Assembly (NCBI GenBank): GCA_002385755.1
Contig: DGED01000011.1
Coordinates: forward strand, 2,291-9,302
Length of the DNA: 7,012 nucleotides
DNA from: Caryophanales bacterium UBA3935
GTDB lineage: Bacteria > Bacillota_I > Bacilli_A > ML615J-28 > CAG-698
Direction of reading: 5' to 3'
How positions within the stretch are numbered: the first letter of the stretch is position 1; the number at the start of each line of letters is the position of its first letter. The notes under the pieces were generated by a model. It saw only the letters and a list, made by a program, of their open reading frames with translations, searched no databases and was not told the origin of the DNA. The position numbers were made by a program, and so were the translations under genes. Positions 1 through 6,746 of this stretch are shown here, piece after piece.

Positions 1-492
1 TAAAAGCAACATCGTCACAAGAATCGACAAAGCGAAAATCATCAGGAACCTGATAAACTTGCTCGTAACTTTTACCGTCCCGGTCAAAAAGAGCGTGACG
101 ACGAGGGTCAACACGACGACCGTCGAAAGCAGCGCCGCCAGGACGACTCCCGGGGCGACCGCCTCGAAAGCAAGCGACACCACGCCGACCAAAAGGCCTT
201 CCGCCAGGCAATATAGCGAGCCGAAGACTTTGGCCGCGGACGGGATCAAAAACGCAAACAGCGCGAAAATAGTGGTCGTAAACAGGGAAATAATCAGCAT
301 GGTAACGAAAAGCTCGGTGTTGGCAACCATCAACGCGAGGCCGCCGAAAGCTCCGACAAGAACAAGCGCGATGTAAAATAGAGCTTTGCGGGCGACGCCG
401 GCATAGGTCGACGCTTCATATGTTTTATCCAACGACTCGGTTTCGTTCAATGCTCTTCTATAAACTGGGTTATGACTACGGAAAAAATTCAT
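1..492 (-). CDS. Bax inhibitor-1/YccA-family integral membrane protein, C-terminus beyond window edge
   Basis: Translating the minus strand from ATG at 492 gives 164 open codons that run off the left edge. The N-terminus is cytoplasmic-looking and polar, with the motif NPVYRRAL at residues 8-15, then YAGVARKAL just before the first membrane span. This layout matches the bacterial BaxI_1 branch of the Bax inhibitor-1/YccA superfamily. Five hydrophobic spans are visible, at about residues 37-57, 61-83, 92-113, 114-137 and 147-164. The family usually has seven, so about the last two are missing. The segment LAEGLLVGVVSLAFEAVAPG (97-116) and the following VKVTSKF fit the conserved EG...FE....G and T..F pattern of that branch. 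Relatives of the superfamily such as YetJ are pH-sensitive calcium leak channels, but the acidic pair that senses pH there would lie outside this window, so transport activity here is inference. The gene has its own promoter and Shine-Dalgarno site and lies 101 bp downstream of polC. Family assignment is from memory of motifs, without a search. Confidence 0.85.
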   Translation of the reverse strand, partial: MNFFRSHNPVYRRALNETESLDKTYEASTYAGVARKALFYIALVLVGAFGGLALMVANTELFVTMLIISLFTTTIFALFAFLIPSAAKVFGSLYCLAEGLLVGVVSLAFEAVAPGVVLAALLSTVVVLTLVVTLFLTGTVKVTSKFIRFLMIFALSILVTMLLL

Positions 493-497
493 AATAT

Positions 498-502
498 CAC
501 CT
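498..502 (-). promoter_or_regulatory. Shine-Dalgarno site of the Bax inhibitor-1-like gene
   Basis: Minus-strand AGGTG, continuing to AGGTGAT, lies five bases ahead of the ATG at 492. It matches the anti-Shine-Dalgarno sequence well and fixes the start, which also gives the full polar N-terminus expected of the family. Confidence 0.75.
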
Positions 503-506
503 AATT

Positions 507-522
507 CGTTACGATAGTAACG
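507..522. repeat. Perfect inverted repeat in the leader of the Bax inhibitor-1-like gene
   Basis: The minus strand reads CGTTAC-TATC-GTAACG, two perfect 6-bp arms around a 4-base spacer. It falls between the predicted transcription start (near 543) and the Shine-Dalgarno site, ending four bases before that site. It could be a small RNA hairpin that affects ribosome access, or a DNA operator for a dimeric repressor downstream of the promoter. No T-run follows, so it is not a terminator. Its function is inferred only from position and symmetry. Confidence 0.5.
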
Positions 523-549
523 TCCTTTCCTGTTATAGTTCTATTAATA

Positions 550-578
550 ATTATATACTATTATTATTATAAAATCAA
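550..578 (-). promoter_or_regulatory. Sigma-A-type promoter for the Bax inhibitor-1-like gene
   Basis: On the minus strand a -35 box TTGATT (578-573) and a perfect -10 box TATAAT (555-550) are separated by exactly 17 bases of AT-rich DNA. Transcription would start near 543 and leave a leader of about 50 bases before the ATG at 492. The -35 box begins only 15 bases after the polC stop codon. The promoter therefore lets this gene be expressed apart from polC, although no terminator separates the two and read-through is possible. In DNA this AT-rich, chance matches occur, but both boxes and the spacing fit. Confidence 0.65.
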
Positions 579-593
579 ACAATTTTTATTAGT

Positions 594-3500
594 TTAAAAC
601 AGTTCTATCTGATCGTCTTCGGGCAATCCCTGGAAAACGCCGAGTTGACGCATTCTTTCGAACAAGGTCGCGTTGACCTTGGTTCTTCTGACCACGTCGC
701 GTTCCGAGGTAAACGGCGCCTCGTCCCGGGCGTCGGTGATTGACTTCGCCGTCGCCTCGCCCAAAGAATCCAGAGCGCGGAACGGAATAATCAAACTATT
801 GCCCTCGATTACGAAATCCCGCCACGATGATTTGAAGATATTGATTTGTTGGAAGGTGTACCCGCGAACGGTCATTTCCAGGGCCAAAAGCAGGGTATTG
901 TAAAGTTCCTGCTCTTTGACCGAGGCTTTGCGGGATTTGATCTTCTCGTCCAACTCGTTAAGCCGCAGATTGATCGTCTTGCTTCCGCCGACCATCGCCT
1001 CGACGTCGAAAGCCGTCGCCCGGCGGGAGAAATAAGCCGCGTAATAGTAGATCGGCCTATGGACCTTAAACCAGCCGATCCGCAAGGCCATGATAACGTA
1101 AGCGGCGGCGTGGGCTTTGGGAAACATATATTTGATTTTTTTGCACGAATCGATATACCAGGGCGGGATATTATAGGCGAGCATTTCCCGCTCGTAATGG
1201 GGCTCGACCCCTTTCCCGCGGCGCACGTCTTCCATGATTTTAAAGGCGTCGAGCGCCGGGAGACCTTTGGCGAGCAAATAGACCATAATGTCGTCGCGGC
1301 AGCCGATCAAGTCGCGGAACGGCACCGCCCCGACCTCTTTATCGACGCCGAGCATCAATTCCCGGGCGTTTCCGGCCCAGACGTCCCGGCCGTGGCTTAA
1401 TCCCGAGATCTTAATCAATTCTTCCACTGATTTCGGTCTGATTTCCCGCAACATCTCCTTCGCCAAGGGAGTGCCGAATTCCGGCAGGCCGGTCGTTCCC
1501 ACGACCTCGCGGACGTCCGTGGCGTCCACCCCGAGGCTTGATAGACCCGAGAAAAGCGCCAGGACTTTCTCGTCGGCGAGCGGAATCTCCTCGGCCGCGG
1601 CGAACGGGAATTTCTCCGGCTCCTTTTCCACATAATCCATCAGGTGTCTGATCATCGTCGGGTCGTCATGCCCGAGGATATCCATTTTCAATAAATTATC
1701 CTCAAACTTATGATAATCGTAATGCGTCGTCCGCCAGGGCGAGGAAAGATCGTCGGCCGGGTACTGGACGGGAATAATCTCGTTATGATCGATTTCTTTC
1801 GGGATGATGACAATCCCGCCGGGATGTTGCCCGGTAGAACGCTTCACGCCGGTAATCTTGTCGGCGAGGCGAACGATCTCGCAACGCCGGGCCTGGATTC
1901 CCCGGCGCTCGAGAAACCCCTTGACGAATCCCCAAGCCATCCGGTCGGCGATCGTCGAGATGGTGCCGGCGCGGAAGGTATGATCCTCCCCGAAAAGCTC
2001 GCGCAAGAAATCGTGGGCGCGGCTTTGATACTCGCCGGAAAAATTCAGGTCGATGTCGGGAACTTTGTCTCCCTTGATGCCGAGAAACGTCTCGAACGGG
2101 ATATCGACGCCGTCGCGGCCCAAATCATGCCCGCAAAGCGGGCACTCGGCCGCCGGCAGGTCATATCCGGTCCCCGCCGCCTGCAATGTTTCCTCGAAAA
2201 GCTCCGCCTTTACAAACGGCGCGTATTTCTTCTTCTCTTCATTATTGAGTTTAATCGCGAGGAAATTGCACTTCGGGCAATAATAATGGGGCGGGAGGGC
2301 GTTAACCTCGGTGATTCCCATGAAAAAGGCCACGAGGCTGGATCCTACCGATCCGCGGCTGCCGACGATATAGCCCGCGTCGCGGGAATGTTTCACGAGC
2401 AAATGCGATATATAATAGATTGACGCGAAGTTGTTATTAATAATGCTGTCAAGTTCTTTTTTGACGCGGTCGCCGATAAAAGGCGGAAGATCCTTGCCGT
2501 AAAGATTGCGCGCCCGCTCGTAGGTAAGATCGATAACGGCCTGTTTCATCGAGGGGACGCCTCGGTTTTTAAGCGAATCGTCGCTCGGAGCAAAAAGCTT
2601 GTCGGGAAACAGGGGGAAACGTTCGATCATGTCGGCGATCAAATTAGTGTTGACGATGACGATCTCTTCCGCCTGGTCCTTTCCAAGAAAAGCAAACTCC
2701 TCGAGCATCTCTTCGGTCAAGCGGAAATGCTGCGACGGCAGCCTCCTGGCGTTATACAGGGGATGAAGCCCGCCCCCGACCATCGGCGTGTTGATGAATA
2801 TTTCCCGCAAGCGGGTGTCTTCTTTGTTTATAATATGAACGTCGCCGGTCGCGACGATGATTTTCCCGCGAGCCTTCCCCGCCTTAATGATCTTCTTTAT
2901 CGCGTCCTTGATACAGGCCTCGTCATAAGCGTCATCGCCGGTATCAAACAGATGATAATAGGAATCGACTGGCTGGATTTCCAAATAATCATAAAAATCG
3001 ACCGCGCGGAGCAGTTTCTCGTAATCATCACGCAGGGCGAGATTAAAAATCTCGCCGTTTCCGCAAGCGCTGCCGACAAGCAACCCGTCGCGGTGCTCGG
3101 CCAAGAACTTCTTCGGGATACGCGGCTCGCCGTAATAATAGACGGTGTGCGAGGCGGAAATGATTTTGTTTAGATTAACGATGCCTTCGCGGTTCTTCGC
3201 CAAAAGCGTTATGTGCGTCGGGAAGGCGTTGGCGTAAGCCTCCTCCTCGACGATCAAATCGTTGATTTTCCCGTAATTGTCGATGCCGGCGGCTCGCAAC
3301 TCCTTAAGCATCCGGAGAAAGACCGCGGCTAACGCCCGCGCGTCCGCGATCGCCCGGTGATGCTGAACGAGCTCGACGTCGAAATACTTGGCGACCGCTT
3401 TCAGGTTAAAAGTCTTCAGTTTCGACGCGTACCTAATCTTGGCGAGCTGCAGGGTGTCAATGCTCGGGTATTCGCCGTCAAACAATTTATGATCGCGCAA

Positions 3501-5078
3501 GTTTTTATACAAGTAGGAATTATCGAAAATGGCGTTGTGCGCCACAAGAATCGCCTCGCCGATAAAATCCTTAAACTTGCCGATAACCTCGCCAATCGGG
3601 GGAGCGCCGCGCACGTCGTCCTCGGTTATCGAGGTGATTTCCGTAATTTCCGCCGGAATCGGCCGTTTCGGCTTAACGTATGTCGAGAACTCCTCGACGA
3701 TCTCCTCGCCGCGGATCTTTACGGCCGCGATTTCGATAATCTCGTTATAATTGCTGGAAAGGCCGGTTGTTTCCAAATCGTAGACAACATAGACCGCGTC
3801 GTCCAAATCAATGTCGGCGTCGGTCAGGGCGATCCTGAATTTATTCTCGTCGACCATTACCCCCTCAAGGCCAAAAATCGGCTTAATATCGGCGCCCCGG
3901 GTCAGGGCGTCCAGGTCCGGCAAGGCCTGAATATTGTAATGGTCGGTGACCGCGAGGGCGCGGTGCCGGAATTCCAGGGCGCAGTTCACGTAGTCGGCGA
4001 CGTCCATGACGCCGTCCTGAACCGACATTTTCGTGTGGGCGTGAAGCTCGACCCGACGCCGCGGCATCATGTCGGCGCGGCGCTTTTCCTCGCTTTTTCC
4101 AAGGCCAAGCATTTCCCTTATCCGCAAAACAACGTCGTCGGCGAATTTATCATATTCCAAAAAACCGAAAACGCGGACGCGGTTGCCTTTAAAGGCATGA
4201 TTCATATAGAAGTTCTCGTCCAGGGAACTGTTGACGTTTAGAAAGGTCTTGATAATGATTGAATCGTTCTCGTCAAAGAGAATTCCCTCGTAAATCTTAT
4301 AGCCGCCGCGGACTTCCTTGATTTCCGCCTTGATAATATCCCCCTCGACCACAAACTTAGGCGAGCCGTATTTTTGCGTGTACTCGATGATTTGCACTTC
4401 GGAAGCGGGAACGTCCTTAAGTCGGGTAACGGGAGCGTTGATCTCGGCGTTGATTTTTCTTTTCCGGTAGACTTTTTCCTTATCTTTTTCCTTATCTTTT
4501 GAAGCGAGCTCATACATCCGCTGCTCGGCTAGTATCTCCTCGGTGCTTTTGTTGATATTGTTTTCGATAATTTCCGCGATCGGCACCTCGAATTTGCTTA
4601 CCGCGACCGCTATTTCCACATTATCCAAATTATAACGGGCGAACCCAGCGGAAATACTCGGCACGAAGCGCTTGATCATTTCGGCCTCGCTCTCGTTGGC
4701 CGCGTAAATGGTGATATTGTCGTTTTCAAAAACGGTATTAAAACTCTTAAGCGCCTCAAACCGCGGGCGTTCTAGACAGCAGGAGGCGAGAATATGATTG
4801 TAGTAATCTTGAAGAACCTCGGGTTCGACAGTTTTGTTTCGGAATCTGTAATATACCGAAACCGTCTTGATATCGTCGTTTTTAAAACGAGCGATTAATC
4901 GCTCCTCGAGCCGCTTCAAGGCGTCGATGCCGATAACCGCGGAAAAAGAAATATAGAGATTCCAAACCATCTCGCTTTCCACGATCTCAACGAATTCAAA
5001 AGCGCCGCCCGGATAATCTTTTTCCTCCAAGCCGACGGTTTTGATTAACTCCCTGAATTTAGCCCTTTTATATTCCAT
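594..5078 (-). CDS. polC: DNA polymerase III alpha subunit, PolC type (replicative polymerase with built-in proofreading)
   Basis: PolC copies the chromosome at the replication fork and proofreads with its own 3'-5' exonuclease. The 1,494-residue product is slightly longer than B. subtilis PolC (about 1,437). Order of domains: N-terminal region (1-190), charged linker with KDKEKDKEK (194-202), OB fold (about 243-323), first half of the PHP domain with HAH (H346, H348), D355 and TDH (378-380), inserted DEDDh exonuclease (D434, E436, D519, H574, D579), second half of PHP (VH at 747-748), then the polymerase. The polymerase carries GSRGSVGSS (906-914), zinc pairs CPKC and CPLC (934-937, 979-982), the catalytic aspartates in PDIDLNFSGE (D1008, D1010) and LLKMDILGHDD (D1133), and FPKAHAAAY (1319-1327). 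The protein ends in QIELF, a sliding-clamp-binding motif like the QLSLF end of B. subtilis PolC. All catalytic residues appear intact. I chose ATG at 5078 over an in-frame TTG at 5087 because the Shine-Dalgarno site abuts that TTG. It is probably cotranscribed with the upstream amidohydrolase gene. Confidence 0.98.
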   Translation of the reverse strand: MEYKRAKFRELIKTVGLEEKDYPGGAFEFVEIVESEMVWNLYISFSAVIGIDALKRLEERLIARFKNDDIKTVSVYYRFRNKTVEPEVLQDYYNHILASCCLERPRFEALKSFNTVFENDNITIYAANESEAEMIKRFVPSISAGFARYNLDNVEIAVAVSKFEVPIAEIIENNINKSTEEILAEQRMYELASKDKEKDKEKVYRKRKINAEINAPVTRLKDVPASEVQIIEYTQKYGSPKFVVEGDIIKAEIKEVRGGYKIYEGILFDENDSIIIKTFLNVNSSLDENFYMNHAFKGNRVRVFGFLEYDKFADDVVLRIREMLGLGKSEEKRRADMMPRRRVELHAHTKMSVQDGVMDVADYVNCALEFRHRALAVTDHYNIQALPDLDALTRGADIKPIFGLEGVMVDENKFRIALTDADIDLDDAVYVVYDLETTGLSSNYNEIIEIAAVKIRGEEIVEEFSTYVKPKRPIPAEITEITSITEDDVRGAPPIGEVIGKFKDFIGEAILVAHNAIFDNSYLYKNLRDHKLFDGEYPSIDTLQLAKIRYASKLKTFNLKAVAKYFDVELVQHHRAIADARALAAVFLRMLKELRAAGIDNYGKINDLIVEEEAYANAFPTHITLLAKNREGIVNLNKIISASHTVYYYGEPRIPKKFLAEHRDGLLVGSACGNGEIFNLALRDDYEKLLRAVDFYDYLEIQPVDSYYHLFDTGDDAYDEACIKDAIKKIIKAGKARGKIIVATGDVHIINKEDTRLREIFINTPMVGGGLHPLYNARRLPSQHFRLTEEMLEEFAFLGKDQAEEIVIVNTNLIADMIERFPLFPDKLFAPSDDSLKNRGVPSMKQAVIDLTYERARNLYGKDLPPFIGDRVKKELDSIINNNFASIYYISHLLVKHSRDAGYIVGSRGSVGSSLVAFFMGITEVNALPPHYYCPKCNFLAIKLNNEEKKKYAPFVKAELFEETLQAAGTGYDLPAAECPLCGHDLGRDGVDIPFETFLGIKGDKVPDIDLNFSGEYQSRAHDFLRELFGEDHTFRAGTISTIADRMAWGFVKGFLERRGIQARRCEIVRLADKITGVKRSTGQHPGGIVIIPKEIDHNEIIPVQYPADDLSSPWRTTHYDYHKFEDNLLKMDILGHDDPTMIRHLMDYVEKEPEKFPFAAAEEIPLADEKVLALFSGLSSLGVDATDVREVVGTTGLPEFGTPLAKEMLREIRPKSVEELIKISGLSHGRDVWAGNARELMLGVDKEVGAVPFRDLIGCRDDIMVYLLAKGLPALDAFKIMEDVRRGKGVEPHYEREMLAYNIPPWYIDSCKKIKYMFPKAHAAAYVIMALRIGWFKVHRPIYYYAAYFSRRATAFDVEAMVGGSKTINLRLNELDEKIKSRKASVKEQELYNTLLLALEMTVRGYTFQQINIFKSSWRDFVIEGNSLIIPFRALDSLGEATAKSITDARDEAPFTSERDVVRRTKVNATLFERMRQLGVFQGLPEDDQIELF
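4473..4500 (-). repeat. 12-bp tandem repeat inside polC, two and a third copies
   Basis: The plus strand shows TTTTTCCTTATC twice in exact tandem (4473-4484 and 4485-4496), followed by TTTT of a third copy. The unit is 12 bases, so copy changes keep the reading frame. It encodes the charged KDKE repeats of the linker between the N-terminal region and the OB fold of PolC, a segment that varies in length between PolC proteins. Confidence 0.85.
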
Positions 5079-5087
5079 GCCAATCAA

Positions 5088-5094
5088 CCTCTCT
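5088..5094 (-). promoter_or_regulatory. Shine-Dalgarno site that decides the polC start
   Basis: The minus strand carries AGAGAGG immediately before an in-frame TTG (5087) and nine bases before ATG (5078). A spacing of zero cannot support initiation at TTG, while nine bases is within the workable range, so the ATG is the likely start. Three residues (MIG) would be wrongly added if the longest reading frame were annotated. Confidence 0.7.
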
Positions 5095-5123
5095 AGTATT
5101 TTATCACAAATAACGACAATAAT

Positions 5124-6656
5124 CTACCCCGAATTGCGGTAAACGATTTTCCCGCCGACGACTGTCATCACGACTTTGGCGTCAAGGAGCGCCGCCGGCG
5201 GCGATGAAAAAATATCGGTATCCAGAACGATAAAATCGGCGTAATATCCAGCTTTTAATTTTCCCTTGACATGTTTTTCGCCCGTAGCTTCCGCGCCGCC
5301 CGCGGTATAGGCCATTACCGCTTCTTTCAAAGTCAGCGCCTCGGCGGGATTCAAATACTTCCTCCCCTCAAAATCGGAGCGCGCGACCGCGCAAAACAGA
5401 CCGCGAAACGGGTTTGCGCTTTCAACCGGGGCGTCGCTTCCGAAAGCCGCGACGGTATCGCGATAAAGCGTTCCGAAAGCGTAACTTGTTTCGGCTCGTT
5501 CCCGCCCGACGCGGTCTGAGAGAAACGCGACGTCGGTGTTGATAAACGCCGGCTGGACAAAGGCTCGGATCTTTTTATCGCGAAAAATCTTTAACTGCTT
5601 TTTGTCGGTGACCTGGGCGTGAACGACGCCGCTTCCGAGCCGGAGCGCTTGCTTGTTCGCGGAAAGGACGCGCAGGGCGATATCGATCGCCCCGTCGCCG
5701 ATGGCGTGGACTAAAACCGGCAAGCGAAACCCCGCGGCCATACGAACGACACGCGCCAGTTCTTCCTCCGGCAGGGTAAGAATGCCGCGATGATTCTCGC
5801 CGCGGTAATTTTCTTTAAGATAGGCGGTCTTGGCCCCGAGCGAGCCGTCGGCGAATGCCTTGACCGCTCCCAAACGCAAGTAGGAGTCCGTAGCCGGTAA
5901 CAACCCAGCGAGTTCGGAAAGCGCCGCTTCGGAACTTATCGTCGCCTGGAGATTGACGCGGACCCGCGGGGTCGCGCCGCGGTAAAGCTCGCGATAGGCG
6001 CGCGCGACCGCCTCGTAATTCTCGTCGTCGATATCGTTCGATCCAACCGAAGTGATGCCGTGGCGATAGAGATCACGAATCCCATCCCGGAGGAGCGCCT
6101 TTATTTCTCCCGCGTCGCTTACCTCGGTCAACGGCTTAAGCAATTCAAGGGCTTGCTCGCGCGCGATTCCGGAAGCGGAATCAACGAGGTCGCCCGTCGC
6201 GCCGTCAAGGCCTGCGCGCCTTAAAGCGGCGCCGTTACAGACGGCCGCATGCCCGCAGACGCGGTAGACGATGACCGGCGCGTCCGCCGAAATTTTATCG
6301 AGATCGTCCCGGGTAAGCGGCCGCGATCCGGCAAAGAGAGCGTCGTTATAACCGACGCCGACGACGATATCGCGGGTTTTTTTAAGACGCATTCGACCCG
6401 CGGCGATAACCTCGGCGGCCGACCGGGCGGCGCGCAGCGACAGGCGGCTTTTCTCCAAAGCGTATTCGAAAAGGTGAAGATGCGAATCGTTAAAGCCCGG
6501 CAACACAAGCCTGCCTTCCAAATCGACTTTTTCCGCGGCGGGGTGGCGCTCTAGCAATTCCGAGCCACCCGCGGCGGCGATAATCTCTCCTTCCACCGCG
6601 AGGGCGGTATGGAATTTATCGTCGGCAAATATTTTTCCGTTATAATATACTGTCAT
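5124..6656 (-). CDS. YtcJ-like metal-dependent amidohydrolase (Amidohydro_3 family)
   Basis: This 510-residue enzyme belongs to the amidohydrolase superfamily, which uses a metal centre in a TIM barrel to hydrolyse amide or related bonds. The substrate cannot be read from the sequence; relatives include N-substituted formamide deformylase and many uncharacterised YtcJ proteins. The N-terminal beta-sandwich piece (1-55) leads into the metal motif DSHLHL (H59, H61). Next come GHAAVCNGAALRRAGL (135-150), the candidate bridging lysine K266 in VKAFADGSLGAKTA, HAIGDGA (H317), VVHAQ (H346) and GSDAPVES (D408). The C-terminal sandwich follows, with KGKLKAGYYADFIVLD (464-479), typical of the family. 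All expected metal ligands are present and the length is normal. No signal peptide or membrane span is seen, so it is probably cytoplasmic. The start at ATG 6656 has a Shine-Dalgarno site and an extended -10 promoter just upstream. The 45-bp gap to polC lacks a terminator, suggesting one transcript, although the functions look unrelated. Confidence 0.92.
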   Translation of the reverse strand: MTVYYNGKIFADDKFHTALAVEGEIIAAAGGSELLERHPAAEKVDLEGRLVLPGFNDSHLHLFEYALEKSRLSLRAARSAAEVIAAGRMRLKKTRDIVVGVGYNDALFAGSRPLTRDDLDKISADAPVIVYRVCGHAAVCNGAALRRAGLDGATGDLVDSASGIAREQALELLKPLTEVSDAGEIKALLRDGIRDLYRHGITSVGSNDIDDENYEAVARAYRELYRGATPRVRVNLQATISSEAALSELAGLLPATDSYLRLGAVKAFADGSLGAKTAYLKENYRGENHRGILTLPEEELARVVRMAAGFRLPVLVHAIGDGAIDIALRVLSANKQALRLGSGVVHAQVTDKKQLKIFRDKKIRAFVQPAFINTDVAFLSDRVGRERAETSYAFGTLYRDTVAAFGSDAPVESANPFRGLFCAVARSDFEGRKYLNPAEALTLKEAVMAYTAGGAEATGEKHVKGKLKAGYYADFIVLDTDIFSSPPAALLDAKVVMTVVGGKIVYRNSG

Positions 6657-6659
6657 GCG

Positions 6660-6666
6660 TCACCCC
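6660..6666 (-). promoter_or_regulatory. Shine-Dalgarno site of the amidohydrolase gene
   Basis: Minus-strand GGGGTGA ends three bases before the ATG at 6656; its G-rich core (6663-6666) is six bases away. It matches the GGTGA part of the anti-Shine-Dalgarno partner and supports this ATG as the start. Confidence 0.6.
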
Positions 6667-6677
6667 GTTTTTGAATA

Positions 6678-6686
6678 ATTATATCA
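6678..6686 (-). promoter_or_regulatory. Extended -10 promoter for the amidohydrolase (and probably polC)
   Basis: The minus strand reads TGATATAAT: a perfect TATAAT (6683-6678) preceded by the TGn extension (6686-6684). No good -35 box lies 16-18 bases upstream; the best candidate hexamer, TCCCAA, is poor. That is usual for extended -10 promoters. Transcription would start near 6671 and leave a leader of about 15 bases, just enough for the Shine-Dalgarno site. The position directly after the upstream gene's terminator supports a new transcription unit starting here. Confidence 0.6.
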
Positions 6687-6707
6687 TATCTTGAAGGTTT
6701 TTGGGAT

Positions 6708-6736
6708 AAAAAAAAGCCGTCGCCATGGCGACGGCT
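6708..6736 (-). terminator. Rho-independent terminator of the gene at the right edge
   Basis: On the minus strand a perfectly palindromic 22-base segment (6736-6715) can form a 9-bp GC-rich stem, AGCCGTCGC with GCGACGGCT, around a CATG loop. A run of eight T residues (6715-6708) follows at once. It begins 10 bases after the TAG stop at 6747. No T-run follows on the plus strand, so it terminates only leftward transcription. Confidence 0.92.
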
Positions 6737-6746
6737 GAATACCCGT

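Noticed and set aside
59..376. 105-codon plus-strand open frame at the left edge
   Set aside because: It is Thr/Ser/Ala-rich and antisense to the Bax inhibitor-1-like gene, whose minus-strand translation shows real membrane spans and family motifs.
576..598. Possible hairpin after polC (AAAC and GTTT arms)
   Set aside because: The stem is short, AT-only apart from one pair, and has an 11-base loop, so it is too weak for an intrinsic terminator.
846..1400. 184-codon open frame on the plus strand opposite the polC 3' part
   Set aside because: It is antisense to conserved polymerase motifs such as FPKAHAAAY; the composition is that of a reverse-complement frame.
1710..2423. 237-codon open frame on the plus strand opposite polC
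   Set aside because: It is a shadow of the polC catalytic core and zinc region, with no family signature or separate promoter context.
3357..4241. 294-codon open frame on the plus strand opposite polC
   Set aside because: It is antisense to the exonuclease and PHP region of a clearly conserved polC. It has no recognisable motif, and long antisense frames are expected where the sense gene favours G/C-ending codons.
5098..5106. Possible extended -10 promoter (TGATAAAAT) for polC
   Set aside because: Transcription would start near 5091, inside the Shine-Dalgarno site (5088-5094), so the transcript would lose part of it. There is also no good -35 box.
6715..6736. Perfect palindrome as a protein-binding operator or attachment site
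   Set aside because: Its position 10 bases after a stop codon and the eight T residues that follow explain it fully as a terminator.
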